64,000 nt of DNA from the NCBI RefSeq assembly GCF_003243465.1, contig NZ_QFQZ01000016.1, positions 5,809 through 69,808 of the forward strand, written 5' to 3'. Positions 56,255-64,000 of this stretch are shown piece after piece (positions within the stretch are counted from its first letter, which is position 1; the number at the start of each line of letters is the position of its first letter). The stretch comes from Caulobacter segnis. GTDB lineage: Bacteria; Pseudomonadota; Alphaproteobacteria; Caulobacterales; Caulobacteraceae. Made by a program: the position numbers and the translations under genes. Under the pieces are notes generated by a model. The model was not told the DNA's origin and did no database searches. It saw nothing but the letters and a program-made list of their open reading frames with translations.

Positions 56255-58105
56255 ATGACCGACGTAACGGCCGGCGAGCAAAAGGCCGAAGGCCGCCCCG
56301 GCGCGGGAGCGGAATTGGTCCAGGGCATGGCCGAGGCCAAGGCCCGGCGGCCCCGCCGCAAGGACATCCGACCCCTGGCCCACCTGCTGCCGTTCGTGGC
56401 CGCCCACAAGGGTGACGGCCTGGCCGCCGGCTTCTTCCTGCTGTTCTCGACGGGCGCGACCCTGGGCCTGACGGCGGCCTTCAAGGAGGTCATCGACCAC
56501 GGATTCGCCAAGGGCCAGGGAAGCGAAATCAATAGCGCCTTCGTCGCCCTCGGCGCCGTGGCCATGGTGCTGGCGGTGGCGACGGCCCTGCGATTCTTTT
56601 TCGTCACCCGGCTGGGCGAGCGGGTCGTGGCCGACGTGCGCCGGGCGCTCTATGGCCATACCCTGACGCTGGACCAGGAATATTTCCTCAAGACCCGCAC
56701 CGGCGAGGTGCTGTCGCGCCTGACCACGGACGTCTCGCTTATCGAGCAGCTGGTCGGGGCCTCGGCCTCGATCGCCCTGCGCAATATCCTCAGCCTGGTC
56801 GGCGGCCTCGGCTACATGGCGGTGGTCTCGCCCAAGCTGGCGGGCTTCATCGTGCTGATGGTGCCGGTGATCCTGGCCCCGATGTTCCTGGTCGGCCGCC
56901 GGGTGCGCAAGCTGACCGTCACGGCGCAAGACCGCTTCGCCGACGCCGTCGGCTATGCGGGCGAGAGCCTGGACGCCCTGGAGACCGTGCAGGCCTTCGG
57001 GCGCGAGAAGGCCTCCTCGGCCCGGTTCGCCGGGGCGGTGGAGATGGCCTACAAGGCCTCGGTCCAGCGGATCGCCACCCGGGCCAGCATGACGGCCATG
57101 GTCATCACCCTGGCCTTCGGCGGCATCACCCTGCTGCTCTGGACCGGCGCGCGCCTGGTGCTGTCAGGCGAGATGACCGGCGGCACCCTGGCCCAGTTCG
57201 CCATGCTGGCGGTGATGGCCGCCGGCTCGATCGGCGCCCTGGGCGAGGTCTGGGGCGACGTCCAGAAGGCGTCGGGCGCCATGGACCGCATCTCCGAGCT
57301 TTTGAACGCCCGTCCCGGCATCGCCGCCCCCGCCATGCCGAAGGCCCTGCCGACGCCCGCCCGGGGCGAGATCGCGTTCGAGAACGTCACCTTCGCCTAT
57401 CCGGGCCGCCCGGACCTGCCCGCCCTGAACGGCTTCGACCTGTCGGTGAAGGCCGGCGAGACCGTGGCCCTGGTCGGTCCCTCGGGGGCGGGCAAGAGCA
57501 CCGTCCTGCGGCTTCTCCTGCGCTTCTACGACCCGCAGTCGGGCGCCATCCGCCTGGACGGCGTGAACCTGCGCGACGCCGACCCGGCCGAGGTCCGCGC
57601 CCGCATGGCCCTGGTCGCCCAGGACTCGCCGCTGTTCTCTGGCTCGGCGCTGGACAACATCCGCTTCGGCCGCGAGGACGCCGCCGAGGCCGAGCTCAAG
57701 GCCGCCGCCGAGGCCGCCCAGGCCGCAGGCTTCCTGTCGGCCCTGCCGCAGGGCTTCGACACGCCGGTGGGCGAACGCGCCAAGACCCTGTCGGGCGGCC
57801 AGCGCCAGCGCCTGGCCATCGCCCGCGCCCTGGCCCGCGAAGCGCCGATCCTCTTGCTGGACGAGGCCACCAGCGCCCTCGACGCCGAGAGCGAGCGCCT
57901 GGTCCAGCAGGCCCTGACCGCCGCCATGGAGGGCCGGACGACCCTCGTTATCGCTCACCGTCTGGCCACGGTGCTCAAGGCCGACCGGATCGTGGTCATG
58001 GAAGAGGGCCGTGTCGTCGAGCAGGGCACGCACGCCGAGCTCTTCGCCAAGGGCGGCCTCTACGCCCGCCTGGCCAGCCTGCAGTTCGGGGTGGAGGCGG
58101 CGTGA
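56255..58105 (+). CDS. Fused ABC transporter, permease and ATPase (MsbA-like)
   Basis: A 616-residue half-transporter. The membrane domain (about residues 50-310) has six helices, then the ATPase: Walker A VGPSGAGKSTVLR, Q-loop VAQDSPLFSG, signature LSGGQRQRLAIARAL and Walker B ILLLDEATSALDAES. It should work as a homodimer to export lipid or drugs. The TTG-ATG pair is read as ATG 56255 with AAGGGA seven bases upstream. It overlaps nothing; a dense hairpin-pair repeat follows after nine bases. The exact substrate is unknown. Confidence 0.93.
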   Translation: MTDVTAGEQKAEGRPGAGAELVQGMAEAKARRPRRKDIRPLAHLLPFVAAHKGDGLAAGFFLLFSTGATLGLTAAFKEVIDHGFAKGQGSEINSAFVALGAVAMVLAVATALRFFFVTRLGERVVADVRRALYGHTLTLDQEYFLKTRTGEVLSRLTTDVSLIEQLVGASASIALRNILSLVGGLGYMAVVSPKLAGFIVLMVPVILAPMFLVGRRVRKLTVTAQDRFADAVGYAGESLDALETVQAFGREKASSARFAGAVEMAYKASVQRIATRASMTAMVITLAFGGITLLLWTGARLVLSGEMTGGTLAQFAMLAVMAAGSIGALGEVWGDVQKASGAMDRISELLNARPGIAAPAMPKALPTPARGEIAFENVTFAYPGRPDLPALNGFDLSVKAGETVALVGPSGAGKSTVLRLLLRFYDPQSGAIRLDGVNLRDADPAEVRARMALVAQDSPLFSGSALDNIRFGREDAAEAELKAAAEAAQAAGFLSALPQGFDTPVGERAKTLSGGQRQRLAIARALAREAPILLLDEATSALDAESERLVQQALTAAMEGRTTLVIAHRLATVLKADRIVVMEEGRVVEQGTHAELFAKGGLYARLASLQFGVEAA

Positions 58106-58114
58106 TGATGAGAA

Positions 58115-58222
58115 CCCCTCCCCCTTGCGGGGAGGGGCAGGGGTGGGGGTGTCAGCGCTGACGTTCGCCAAAGCGGAGCTGGCGCCCCCATCCCCAACCC
58201 CTTCCCCGCGAGGGGGAAGGGG
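58115..58222. repeat. Hairpin-pair C/G-rich repeat
   Basis: Left arm CCCCTCCCCCTTGCGGGGA (with AGGGGCAGGGGTGGGGG) and right arm (CCCCCATCCCCAACCCCTTCC with CCGCGAGGGGGAAGGGG) are inverted copies, each able to fold. The element ends two bases before the DUF885 stop codon. Similar short repeats are common in alphaproteobacterial intergenic DNA. Confidence 0.65.
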
Positions 58223-58223
58223 C

Positions 58224-59531
58224 TTACCGCGCCAAATCCGCGGGGGTCGTCGGCTCGCTGATCACCCGCTCCATCGCCGCCCAGCGCGCGGCCTCGGTCT
58301 TGCCGGCCCGCTCGACGTGGGCGCGGACCAGGTCCTGGCCCAGGCTGTAGTTGATGACGTACGAGCGGTAGGCCTCGATGAAGGAGAGGCGCTTTTCGGC
58401 GCGTGCGGTCGAGGTGAGGCCGTACTTGGCCAGGGCCTTCACCGCCTCGGGCTTGCTCATCTTGCCGTCCAGATAGGCCGCCGCGATCGTCAGCTCGCTC
58501 TGGGCCAGGGCGGCCTTGGCGTCCATCAGCGCGCCATAGGCGGCGGCCGTCTTCGGATCCAGGCCCGCCAGTGGATAGAGCTTGTCGCGCTCGAACTCGG
58601 TCTTGGCCTTGCCGGGGAAGGCCAGGGCGATGCCGTAGTTGGCGCTGCCCTCGGCGATCAGCGACTGCGGCGAAAACAGCGGATAGACGCTGAACTCCAC
58701 CCAGCCCTTGGCCTTGGTCAGCTTCTCTTCCAGCAGGGCGTTCAGCACGTGGTGGCCGGGATAGCCCTCGTGGCAGCCCAGGTCCAAGGCGCGGCTGATA
58801 TAGATCGGCAGGTCGGTGTTGATCTCGATCAGGCTGTGGGCGCCGCCCTGGTACCAGTTGTAGCCGCTCCAGGGCTTCTTGGTGACGAACGACAGGTCGA
58901 AGCGTTCGCCGGCCGGCAGCTTGATGTGTTCCTCGGTCTTGGCCTTGCAGGCGGCGATGCCGGCCTTCATCACCGGCTCCAGCCGGTCGGTCGGGATCAC
59001 GTAGACGGCCTGGAAGGCGTCGACGCGGGCGGCCAGGTCGCCCTTGCCGGGGACCAGCCTGTCGATCCTTGCCAGGATCGGATCGTAGGTCTTCAGCGGC
59101 TTGAGAACGGGCCTTACGCCGAACAGGCCCTGGGCTTCGTCCTGGAAGCTGAACTTGTCGCCTGCAATCATGGCCAGCCGCGTCTGGGCGGCCTTGACCT
59201 GGCCCTTCAGGAACAGCTTGCGGCGGCGCTGGTCGGTGGTGAGGTCCTTGTCCGGGACCTTGGCCAGCAGCCCTTGCAGGCGATCGGCTTCCTTGCGCAG
59301 CACCGAGACCGGGCGCGGGGACTGTTTCGCGGCCGCCTGCCAATCCTTGGGTCCGTAATAGGCGTCAACATAGCCGGGCTCGCGCTCGCCGGCCTCCAGC
59401 GTCAGGCGCACGAAGTCGACGGCGACCTTGTCCAGCGTCTCAGAGCCCGGCGAGGCCAGGGCGGACGAAACGGCGCCCAGCGACAAGGCGGCGATGGCCG
59501 CCAGCGAGACAGTGGCGTGACGGAACTTCAT
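58224..59531 (-). CDS. DUF885 family secreted protein
   Basis: A 435-residue protein with a signal peptide ending SSALASP (residue 27). The family motif CHEGYPGHHVLNALLEE resembles a metallopeptidase helix but differs in spacing from HExxH. EGSANYGIALAFPGK follows, as in many DUF885 proteins. It probably acts as a periplasmic metallohydrolase; this is inference. The ATG at 59531 has GGGAAGAG upstream; a TTG five codons before it was rejected. It lies 66 bases downstream of the GDPD gene on the same strand. Confidence 0.8.
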   Translation of the reverse strand: MKFRHATVSLAAIAALSLGAVSSALASPGSETLDKVAVDFVRLTLEAGEREPGYVDAYYGPKDWQAAAKQSPRPVSVLRKEADRLQGLLAKVPDKDLTTDQRRRKLFLKGQVKAAQTRLAMIAGDKFSFQDEAQGLFGVRPVLKPLKTYDPILARIDRLVPGKGDLAARVDAFQAVYVIPTDRLEPVMKAGIAACKAKTEEHIKLPAGERFDLSFVTKKPWSGYNWYQGGAHSLIEINTDLPIYISRALDLGCHEGYPGHHVLNALLEEKLTKAKGWVEFSVYPLFSPQSLIAEGSANYGIALAFPGKAKTEFERDKLYPLAGLDPKTAAAYGALMDAKAALAQSELTIAAAYLDGKMSKPEAVKALAKYGLTSTARAEKRLSFIEAYRSYVINYSLGQDLVRAHVERAGKTEAARWAAMERVISEPTTPADLAR

Positions 59532-59597
59532 GAAACTCTTCCCCAAGGCGCAGGACCGGCACGCTGCACCGGTCCGCCCTGGGTGGGCAAGAGCGCT

Positions 59598-60668
59598 TTA
59601 GCCGCGCGCGGCGACGGCCAGGCCCGGGAAGTCGCTGAACACGCCGTCGACGCCGGCGGCGTACAGCGCCTTCAGCACCGCGATGGCGTCGCCGTGCTGG
59701 GCTAGGAACGTCGGGTCCTTCGGATCGCCCTTCCGCAGGGTCGCGGGCAGGAAGTAGTTCTCGGCCCGCACGGTCCAGGGGTGGACCACCAGCCCAGCGG
59801 CGTGGGCGTTCTTCACGAGGTCCGTGGCCGGCAGCAGGGCGTTGGGGTCCTGCGGCACGACCATGGTCTTTTCCGGACCCAGGCCGTCGGCGTAGATCGC
59901 GACCTCCTTCAGCCCCCGGGCGGTCACGAGGTCGGCGTACTTGACGCCCGGCAGGTCGGCCGGCCCGCCCTCGCCGGCGACCAGGAAGACCAGACGCGCG
60001 GGGGTCTTGGCGCGCAGGCGCTTGAGCGGCCCGACCTCGAAGCACTGGACGAACACCGGGGCGGTCGCCGAGTTCAGGTCCAGGGCCTTCAGCTTGGCGA
60101 CCAAGCGGTCCTCGGTCGGCAGGCCGATCGAGGCGAAATAGGTCGGGTGCTTGAGTTCCGGATAGGTCCCGATGGTCCGACCCGTGCGCTGGCTGCCCGA
60201 GCGGGCGATGGCGACGACTTCCTCATAGGTCAGGATCTGGGCCTGGCCGTCGAAGGCGGCGCTGGCCGGACGCAGCTGCGGCAGCCGCTCGCGGGCACGC
60301 AGGGTCTTGATCTCGGCCAGGGTGAAGTCTTCGGTGAACCAGCCGGTGATCGACTGGCCGTCGATGATCTTGGTCGCCTTCCGGGCGGCGAACTCGGGAC
60401 GGCTGGCCACGTCGGTGGTGCCGCCGATCTCGTTCTCGTGGCGGGCGACGAGGTGGCCGTCCTTGGTCGGGACCAGGTCCGGCTCGATGAAGTCCGCGCC
60501 CTGCTCGATGGCGCGCTCATAAGCGAGCGCCGTGTGTTCGGGCCGCTCGCCGCTGCAGCCGCGGTGTCCGATGACGACCGGCTTGCGGCTCTGGGCGCGG
60601 GCCAGGCCCGGGAGGAACGTGCCGGCGAGGGCGGCGGTGGTCAGGGCGCGACGGGTCAGCAGGGTCAT
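59598..60668 (-). CDS. Periplasmic glycerophosphodiester phosphodiesterase
   Basis: A 356-residue GlpQ-type enzyme. The signal peptide starts MTLLTRRALTTAALAGTFL, with a double Arg reminiscent of a Tat signal. Catalytic motifs are VIGHRGCSGERPEHT (first His, metal Glu), FIEPDLVPTKDGHLVARHE (E..D..H triad) and FVQCFE. The C-terminus GVDGVFSDFPGLA closes the barrel. It hydrolyses glycerophosphodiesters to glycerol-3-phosphate and an alcohol. The DUF885 gene follows after 66 bases and may be co-expressed. Confidence 0.92.
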   Translation of the reverse strand: MTLLTRRALTTAALAGTFLPGLARAQSRKPVVIGHRGCSGERPEHTALAYERAIEQGADFIEPDLVPTKDGHLVARHENEIGGTTDVASRPEFAARKATKIIDGQSITGWFTEDFTLAEIKTLRARERLPQLRPASAAFDGQAQILTYEEVVAIARSGSQRTGRTIGTYPELKHPTYFASIGLPTEDRLVAKLKALDLNSATAPVFVQCFEVGPLKRLRAKTPARLVFLVAGEGGPADLPGVKYADLVTARGLKEVAIYADGLGPEKTMVVPQDPNALLPATDLVKNAHAAGLVVHPWTVRAENYFLPATLRKGDPKDPTFLAQHGDAIAVLKALYAAGVDGVFSDFPGLAVAARG

Positions 60669-60735
60669 GGCGCGCGATTTAGCGCGCGTGTGTGACGGTT
60701 TGGCTAGGGGGATTGATAATCGCGATTTCCGCCGC

Positions 60736-60770
60736 TTGACGAAAAGAGATTATTGTTTGACGATAATTTT
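60736..60770 (+). promoter_or_regulatory. Promoter-like direct repeats ahead of DUF2975 module B
   Basis: TTGACGA occurs at 60736-60742 and 60757-60763, spaced by 21 bases (two helical turns), followed by GATAATTTT. The layout could be a sigma70 promoter overlapped by an operator for the module's HTH protein. Confidence 0.4.
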
Positions 60771-60788
60771 GGCCTGGGAGGATCGAAC

Positions 60789-61463
60789 ATGGGTGAGAAG
60801 GCGGAAGGGCGCTGGCTGCGCCGCGTCAGCGGCGCGATGGCGTTGTTCACTGGAATCGTGGCCACGGCGCTGACGTTGGCGGTCGTGGTCAGCCTGATCG
60901 GCTCCGCGATCTCGGGTTGGCGGGCGCGGCCGGTCGCCTGGGCGGTCGGCGGGAAGACCGCCAGCGTGTCAGCCGAGTTCGATAGCACGCGCCAGAAGTC
61001 CTGCACGCCCGGCGCGCGCGCACTCTGCCCGTCCTCCGGTCCGCCCGACATCAAGGGTTATGTCAGCGGGCAACTGGGAGCGGCGGTGCTGCAGCTTCCG
61101 CTCGCGGTCCTGGCCTACGGCCTCTTACAGGCCTGCGGCTGCTTCTTTGAGCTCGCGCGGGGACGAATGCTGGCGCGGCGCACGGTCGATGGGCTGGTGC
61201 GGTTCTCCATGGCCGGGCTTACCTTTGTGGTGCTCTCGCCCTTCGCTGGTGGTCTTGCCGCCTTGGTGGCGGACGGCGCCCGTAAGGTCATGGACCTGGC
61301 GACTGGCGACAGTTCCGTCTTCTTTTCGGTTAGCGTCTTTAGCGCGAGCTACGCGGGCGCGACGGGCTTGTTGACCGTCATCTACGCCGTGACCCTGACC
61401 GTCATCGCCGTGGTCATGGTCAAGGCCTCGACGATCGCCGACGATCACGCTCAAATCGTCTGA
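60789..61463 (+). CDS. DUF2975 membrane protein, module B
   Basis: A 224-residue membrane protein with four helices (FTGIVATALTLAVVVSLIGSA; AAVLQLPLAVLAYGLLQAC; FSMAGLTFVVLSPFAGGLAAL; ATGLLTVIYAVTLTVIAVVMV). The helix-2 to helix-3 loop ELARGRMLARRTVDGLVRFS fits DUF2975. It is longer than module A, with an extracytoplasmic Ser/Cys loop (RQKSCTPGARALCPSSG) of about 50 residues. Its stop overlaps the HTH gene start by one base. GGGAGG precedes the ATG. Function unknown. Confidence 0.78.
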   Translation: MGEKAEGRWLRRVSGAMALFTGIVATALTLAVVVSLIGSAISGWRARPVAWAVGGKTASVSAEFDSTRQKSCTPGARALCPSSGPPDIKGYVSGQLGAAVLQLPLAVLAYGLLQACGCFFELARGRMLARRTVDGLVRFSMAGLTFVVLSPFAGGLAALVADGARKVMDLATGDSSVFFSVSVFSASYAGATGLLTVIYAVTLTVIAVVMVKASTIADDHAQIV

Positions 61464-61687
61464 TGCCTATAGTGGTCAAGCTCGGCGTGATGATGGCCGA
61501 GCGGAACGTCAAGTCGAAGGACCTCGCGGCCTATGTGGGCATTACCGAGGCCAATTTGTCCCTGCTCAAGCAAGGCAAGGTGAAGGGCGTGCGTTTCGAG
61601 ACGCTCGAGAAGATCTGCGAGTTCTTGGATTGCGAGCCCGGCGACATCCTTCGGATCGGTCGCCGGGTCTCCGATCAACCCGACTAA
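61463..61687 (+). CDS. XRE-type helix-turn-helix regulator, module B
   Basis: A 74-residue HTH protein: KSKDLAAYVGITEANLSLLKQG followed by VKGVRFETLEKICEFLDCEPGD. It closely resembles module A (same spacing, same LDCxPGD turn). Its stop overlaps the convergent inositol phosphatase stop by three bases. It likely pairs with the upstream DUF2975 protein. Regulator of unknown signals. Confidence 0.88.
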   Translation: MPIVVKLGVMMAERNVKSKDLAAYVGITEANLSLLKQGKVKGVRFETLEKICEFLDCEPGDILRIGRRVSDQPD

Positions 61688-62484
61688 GCCGCGCGCAGGC
61701 GCTCCAGGATCTGCGGGTGCAGGTCCTGGTTGCTCGCCAGCAGCGACTTGCCGGCCACGAGGTCGAGGTCGCTCTCGTCGATCGTGGTGATCTTGCCGCC
61801 CGATTCCTGGATCATCAGGATCCCCGCCGCGACGTCCCACGGATTGAGGTTGCGCTCCCAGTAGGCGTCGAAGCGGCCGGCGGCGACCCAGGCCAGGTCC
61901 AGGGCGGCCGAGCCGAAGCGGCGGACGCCGGCGACCTTCTGGCTGACCTGGTGCAGCTCCTTCAGGAACTGGGCGTGGCCCGGCTTGCCGGCGAAGGGCA
62001 CGCCGGTGGCCAGGACGCTCTCGTCCAGGTGACGGCGGGCGGCGACCCGCAGGCGCTTCTCGGCGCCCAGGAACGCGCCCTTGCCCTTCTCGCCCCAGAA
62101 CAGGTCGTTGGTGATCGGGTTGTAGGTCACGCCGGCCACGATGCCCTCGCCCTCGCGCTGCAGGGCGATATTGACCGCGAAGTGCGGGATGGCGTGCAGG
62201 AAGTTGGTGGTGCCGTCCAGCGGGTCGACGATCCAGGTGTGGGTCTTGTCGGTGCCTTCGACCATGCCGCGCTCCTCGCCCAGGAAGCCATAGCCGGGGC
62301 GAGCCTTGGTCAGGATCTCGAACAGGGTCTGTTCGGCCTTGAGGTCGGCGTTGGTGACGAAGTCGGCCGCGCCCTTCTTGGAGACCTGCAACTCGGTGAC
62401 TTCGCCGAAGTCGCGGGCCAGGCCCCGGGCGGCCTTCCGGGCCGCGTCGATCATGACGTTCAGGAGGGCGGAAGGCGTGGGCAC
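61684..62484 (-). CDS. Inositol monophosphatase family protein
   Basis: A 266-residue Mg-dependent sugar phosphatase. GEERGMVEGTD, WIVDPLDGTTNFLHAIPHF (metal and catalytic site) and WDVAAGILMIQESGGKIT match the IMPase/SuhB family. It dephosphorylates inositol phosphate or related substrates; SuhB also affects rRNA antitermination in enteric bacteria. The 3' end overlaps the module B HTH gene. Distinction between IMPase and CysQ or HisN-like activity cannot be made by eye. Confidence 0.92.
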   Translation of the reverse strand: MPTPSALLNVMIDAARKAARGLARDFGEVTELQVSKKGAADFVTNADLKAEQTLFEILTKARPGYGFLGEERGMVEGTDKTHTWIVDPLDGTTNFLHAIPHFAVNIALQREGEGIVAGVTYNPITNDLFWGEKGKGAFLGAEKRLRVAARRHLDESVLATGVPFAGKPGHAQFLKELHQVSQKVAGVRRFGSAALDLAWVAAGRFDAYWERNLNPWDVAAGILMIQESGGKITTIDESDLDLVAGKSLLASNQDLHPQILERLRAA

Positions 62485-62646
62485 GGGCGGCTATCCTCAA
62501 TGAAGCCGTCGACGCCCGCCGGAAAGTCCGGCGGCGGAGCGGTAGGTCGACGGTGTGAAAGAACGGGCGCGGAACCTAGTCGTCCACAGGCGCGAAGGCA
62601 AGGTGGGGCGGATTCAGGGGGTAACGGGTCTTTTCTCAAATCCAAC

Positions 62647-62768
62647 CTCCCCGGCGAATGCCGGGGCCCAGATCCTATGGCGCTTGGGATGACGGGAAGA
62701 CGTCCCCGCTTCTGGAGCCCACCTCAGCGCTTTCCACCTGGGCCCCGGCATTCGCCGGGGAAATCGGA
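62647..62768. repeat. Hairpin-pair palindromic repeat, copy 2
   Basis: Same outer arms as copy 1 (38026-38150): 62649-62671 and 62738-62760, exact reverse complements. The total arm-to-arm length is 112 bases versus 111 in copy 1, and the 3' flank AAATCGG is shared. It lies between the IMPase and the unknown gene at 62777. Confidence 0.8.
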
Positions 62769-62776
62769 TGGTGGGT

Positions 62777-63184
62777 TTAGGGCAGCTCCACCTTCGGCAG
62801 GCTGTCCCGGGTCTCGCACAAGAGCTTGCCGGACTTGCCGACCGCGCCCCCGATGTCGTCGACCTTGGCTTCCTTGCGCCACCCCTTGGGCAGGCCCTTG
62901 GTCCCGTCGAAGTCCATGCCCAAGTCCATCCACTTGTCAGCCGCGCAGTCCAGGGCGAACAGCAGGATTGGTCCCTTGCTGGCGGGCCAGTTGTGATAGG
63001 GGCCGTTGGCCTTGCCCTCGGCGATGCGGGTGACGACGAGCCCGGTGGACTGGTCGACGCGGGAGAAGTCCGCGTCGTAATAGGTCTTGGTTTCGCCCGG
63101 CGCCAGTTTCCAGGTCTCGCTGGCGGCGGAGGTCGAGACGGCCATCGCCGTTACGCTAAGCAAACACACTACGAGCCGCTTCAT
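62777..63184 (-). CDS. Hypothetical exported protein, surface-adhesin E-like
   Basis: A 135-residue protein with a signal peptide ending in SAASE (about residue 23). The mature part, WKLAPGETKTYYDADFSRVDQ, VVTRIAEGK and LLFALDCAADKWMDLGMDF, is reminiscent of small surface-adhesin E or lipocalin-like bacterial proteins, with two Cys. I cannot assign a function. The gene stands between a hairpin repeat and thiE. Confidence 0.55.
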   Translation of the reverse strand: MKRLVVCLLSVTAMAVSTSAASETWKLAPGETKTYYDADFSRVDQSTGLVVTRIAEGKANGPYHNWPASKGPILLFALDCAADKWMDLGMDFDGTKGLPKGWRKEAKVDDIGGAVGKSGKLLCETRDSLPKVELP

Positions 63185-63270
63185 GTCGAGCGTCCTCCCC
63201 AGGTTTTGTTCGCTGGAGAGGACGCTAGGCCTGTGTGCGGCGCGTCACAAGCGGCCGGACGACCTGACGT

Positions 63271-63915
63271 TTACTTACGGGCGGCGAGGCCTTCGGCGAT
63301 CGCGGCGTTCAGGGCGGCCACGGCGGCCGCGGGGCCTTCCGGGTGGGCCCAGACGCCGGCCGAGACCGCCAGGAAGTCCGCGCCCGCCGTGGCGAGGCCG
63401 CCGGCGTTGGCGGCGGTGATCCCCCCGATGGCCACGCACGGCGTCTCCATCGTCTCCTGCCAGATGGTCAGGATCTCGGGATCGGCGGTGGTCGGCGCGT
63501 CCTTGGTGGTGGTCGGGAAGAAGGCGCCGAACGCGACGTAGTCCGCGCCGGCCTCGGAAGCCTCCATGGCCAGATGCCGGCTGTCGTGGCAGGTCACCCC
63601 GATCATCCGCTGGCCCATCAACTTGCGGGCGTCCTTGTAGGGCATGTCCGACTGTCCGATGTGGACGCCGTCGACGGCGAGCCGCGCGGCGAGGTCGGGG
63701 CGGTCGTTCAGGATCACGGCCACGTCGCGCGCCTGGGCGATCGGGGCCAGCACGTCGACGGCCGCGGCGACCACGTCGTCCGGCGCGTCCTTCAGCCGGA
63801 TCTGCAGGGCGGCCACGTCGCCGCCTTCGAGGGCTTGGGCCAGCGTCCGGCCGAACGCGGCCAGATCGGGCAGGGCGGGCGGGGTGATCAGGTAGAGGCG
63901 GCAGTCGAGCGTCAT
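63271..63915 (-). CDS. thiE: Thiamine phosphate synthase
   Basis: A 214-residue TIM barrel. DVAALQIRLKDAPDD (Arg for pyrophosphate), VILNDRPDLAARLAVDGVHIGQSDMPY and ADYVAFGAFFPTTTKD match ThiE, with AIGGITAANAGGL and VSAGVWAHP at the C-terminus. It joins HMP-PP and thiazole phosphate to thiamine phosphate. A riboswitch is not visible; upstream only 85 bases are available. A short hairpin (63936-63954) lies near its start. Confidence 0.92.
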   Translation of the reverse strand: MTLDCRLYLITPPALPDLAAFGRTLAQALEGGDVAALQIRLKDAPDDVVAAAVDVLAPIAQARDVAVILNDRPDLAARLAVDGVHIGQSDMPYKDARKLMGQRMIGVTCHDSRHLAMEASEAGADYVAFGAFFPTTTKDAPTTADPEILTIWQETMETPCVAIGGITAANAGGLATAGADFLAVSAGVWAHPEGPAAAVAALNAAIAEGLAARK

Positions 63916-63935
63916 GCGGTCGCTTTAGGCCAAAT

Positions 63936-63954
63936 CCTCTCCCTGTGGGAGAGG
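63936..63954. repeat. Short CCTCTCCC/GGAGAGG hairpin upstream of thiE
   Basis: CCTCTCCC (63936-63943) against GGGAGAGG with a TGT loop, 21 bases upstream of the thiE start. It looks like the start of an alphaproteobacterial intergenic repeat that continues towards the window edge (another CCGAAGGGGCGACGG follows). Confidence 0.55.
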
Positions 63955-64000
63955 TGTCGACCCGAAGGGGCGACGGAGAGGGGCGTATTCATCGACTTCC

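Noticed and set aside
63916..64000. TPP riboswitch ahead of thiE
   Set aside because: Only 85 bases are visible upstream, holding a simple hairpin. No CUGAGA-type conserved core was found.

Overview
The window looks like chromosome from a free-living alphaproteobacterium of the Caulobacter group. It is very GC-rich and densely coded. It encodes proteins I recognise as Caulobacter cell-cycle factors: the chromosome-structuring protein GapR, the sigma54 response regulator TacA, the CtrA-degradation adaptor RcdA (DUF1465) and the DUF1013 protein TrcR. It also has features typical of the group: TonB-dependent receptors, a UrcA protein, a three-subunit PntAA/PntAB/PntB transhydrogenase, an aa3-oxidase subunit IV peptide, COQ9, and zinc-free L31 and L36. 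I see no rRNA, tRNA, CRISPR array, phage or insertion sequence. The only repeats are short palindromic intergenic elements.

Layout. 0-11 kb is envelope and uptake: a truncated M28 peptidase, a large TonB-dependent receptor, the AMPylator SelO, a GT2/deacetylase pair, and a complete FecI-FecR-TonB receptor signalling operon. 11-19 kb holds an aldose epimerase, a lytic transglycosylase, L36 overlapping a HAD hydrolase, a methyltransferase-like protein, a dehydrogenase, gapR, two unknown small proteins and a secreted hydrolase-like protein. 19-28 kb holds tacA, oligopeptidase F, an ABC1 kinase, a sigma factor with a membrane partner, a hotdog thioesterase, a hydrolase and a GT9 glycosyltransferase. 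28-31 kb is the respiratory/redox block (COX IV peptide, pnt operon). 31-46 kb mixes cell-wall (M23), translation (S21), ubiquinone (COQ9, UbiX) and cell-cycle genes (rcdA, trcR), an M61 peptidase, a response regulator, a diguanylate cyclase with an intact feedback site, and purEK. 46-64 kb holds two acyltransferases (one just before purE), two paralogous DUF2975-HTH membrane/regulator modules, an ABC drug or peptide exporter, a GH92 alpha-mannosidase, a PBP1A, L31, a fused ABC exporter, a GDPD, a DUF885 protein, an inositol phosphatase and thiE.

How the genes work together. The FecI-FecR-receptor operon should relay ligand binding at the outer membrane to transcription. TacA, RcdA, GapR, TrcR and the GGDEF protein point to a region rich in cell-cycle and c-di-GMP control. 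Three intergenic sites resemble the CtrA box TTAA-N7-TTAA (one perfect), which would tie several of these genes to the CtrA circuit if bound. The most unusual observations are: two genes (the FecA-like receptor and rpsU) whose coding evidence extends upstream of any ATG, GTG or TTG to a CTG start; a duplicated DUF2975-HTH module whose first copy is preceded by phased repeats; a stable hairpin abutting the pntAA ribosome-binding site; and a family of hairpin-pair repeats present in two near-identical full copies plus one half copy. All functional names rest on reading the translated sequence by eye; no database search was run.
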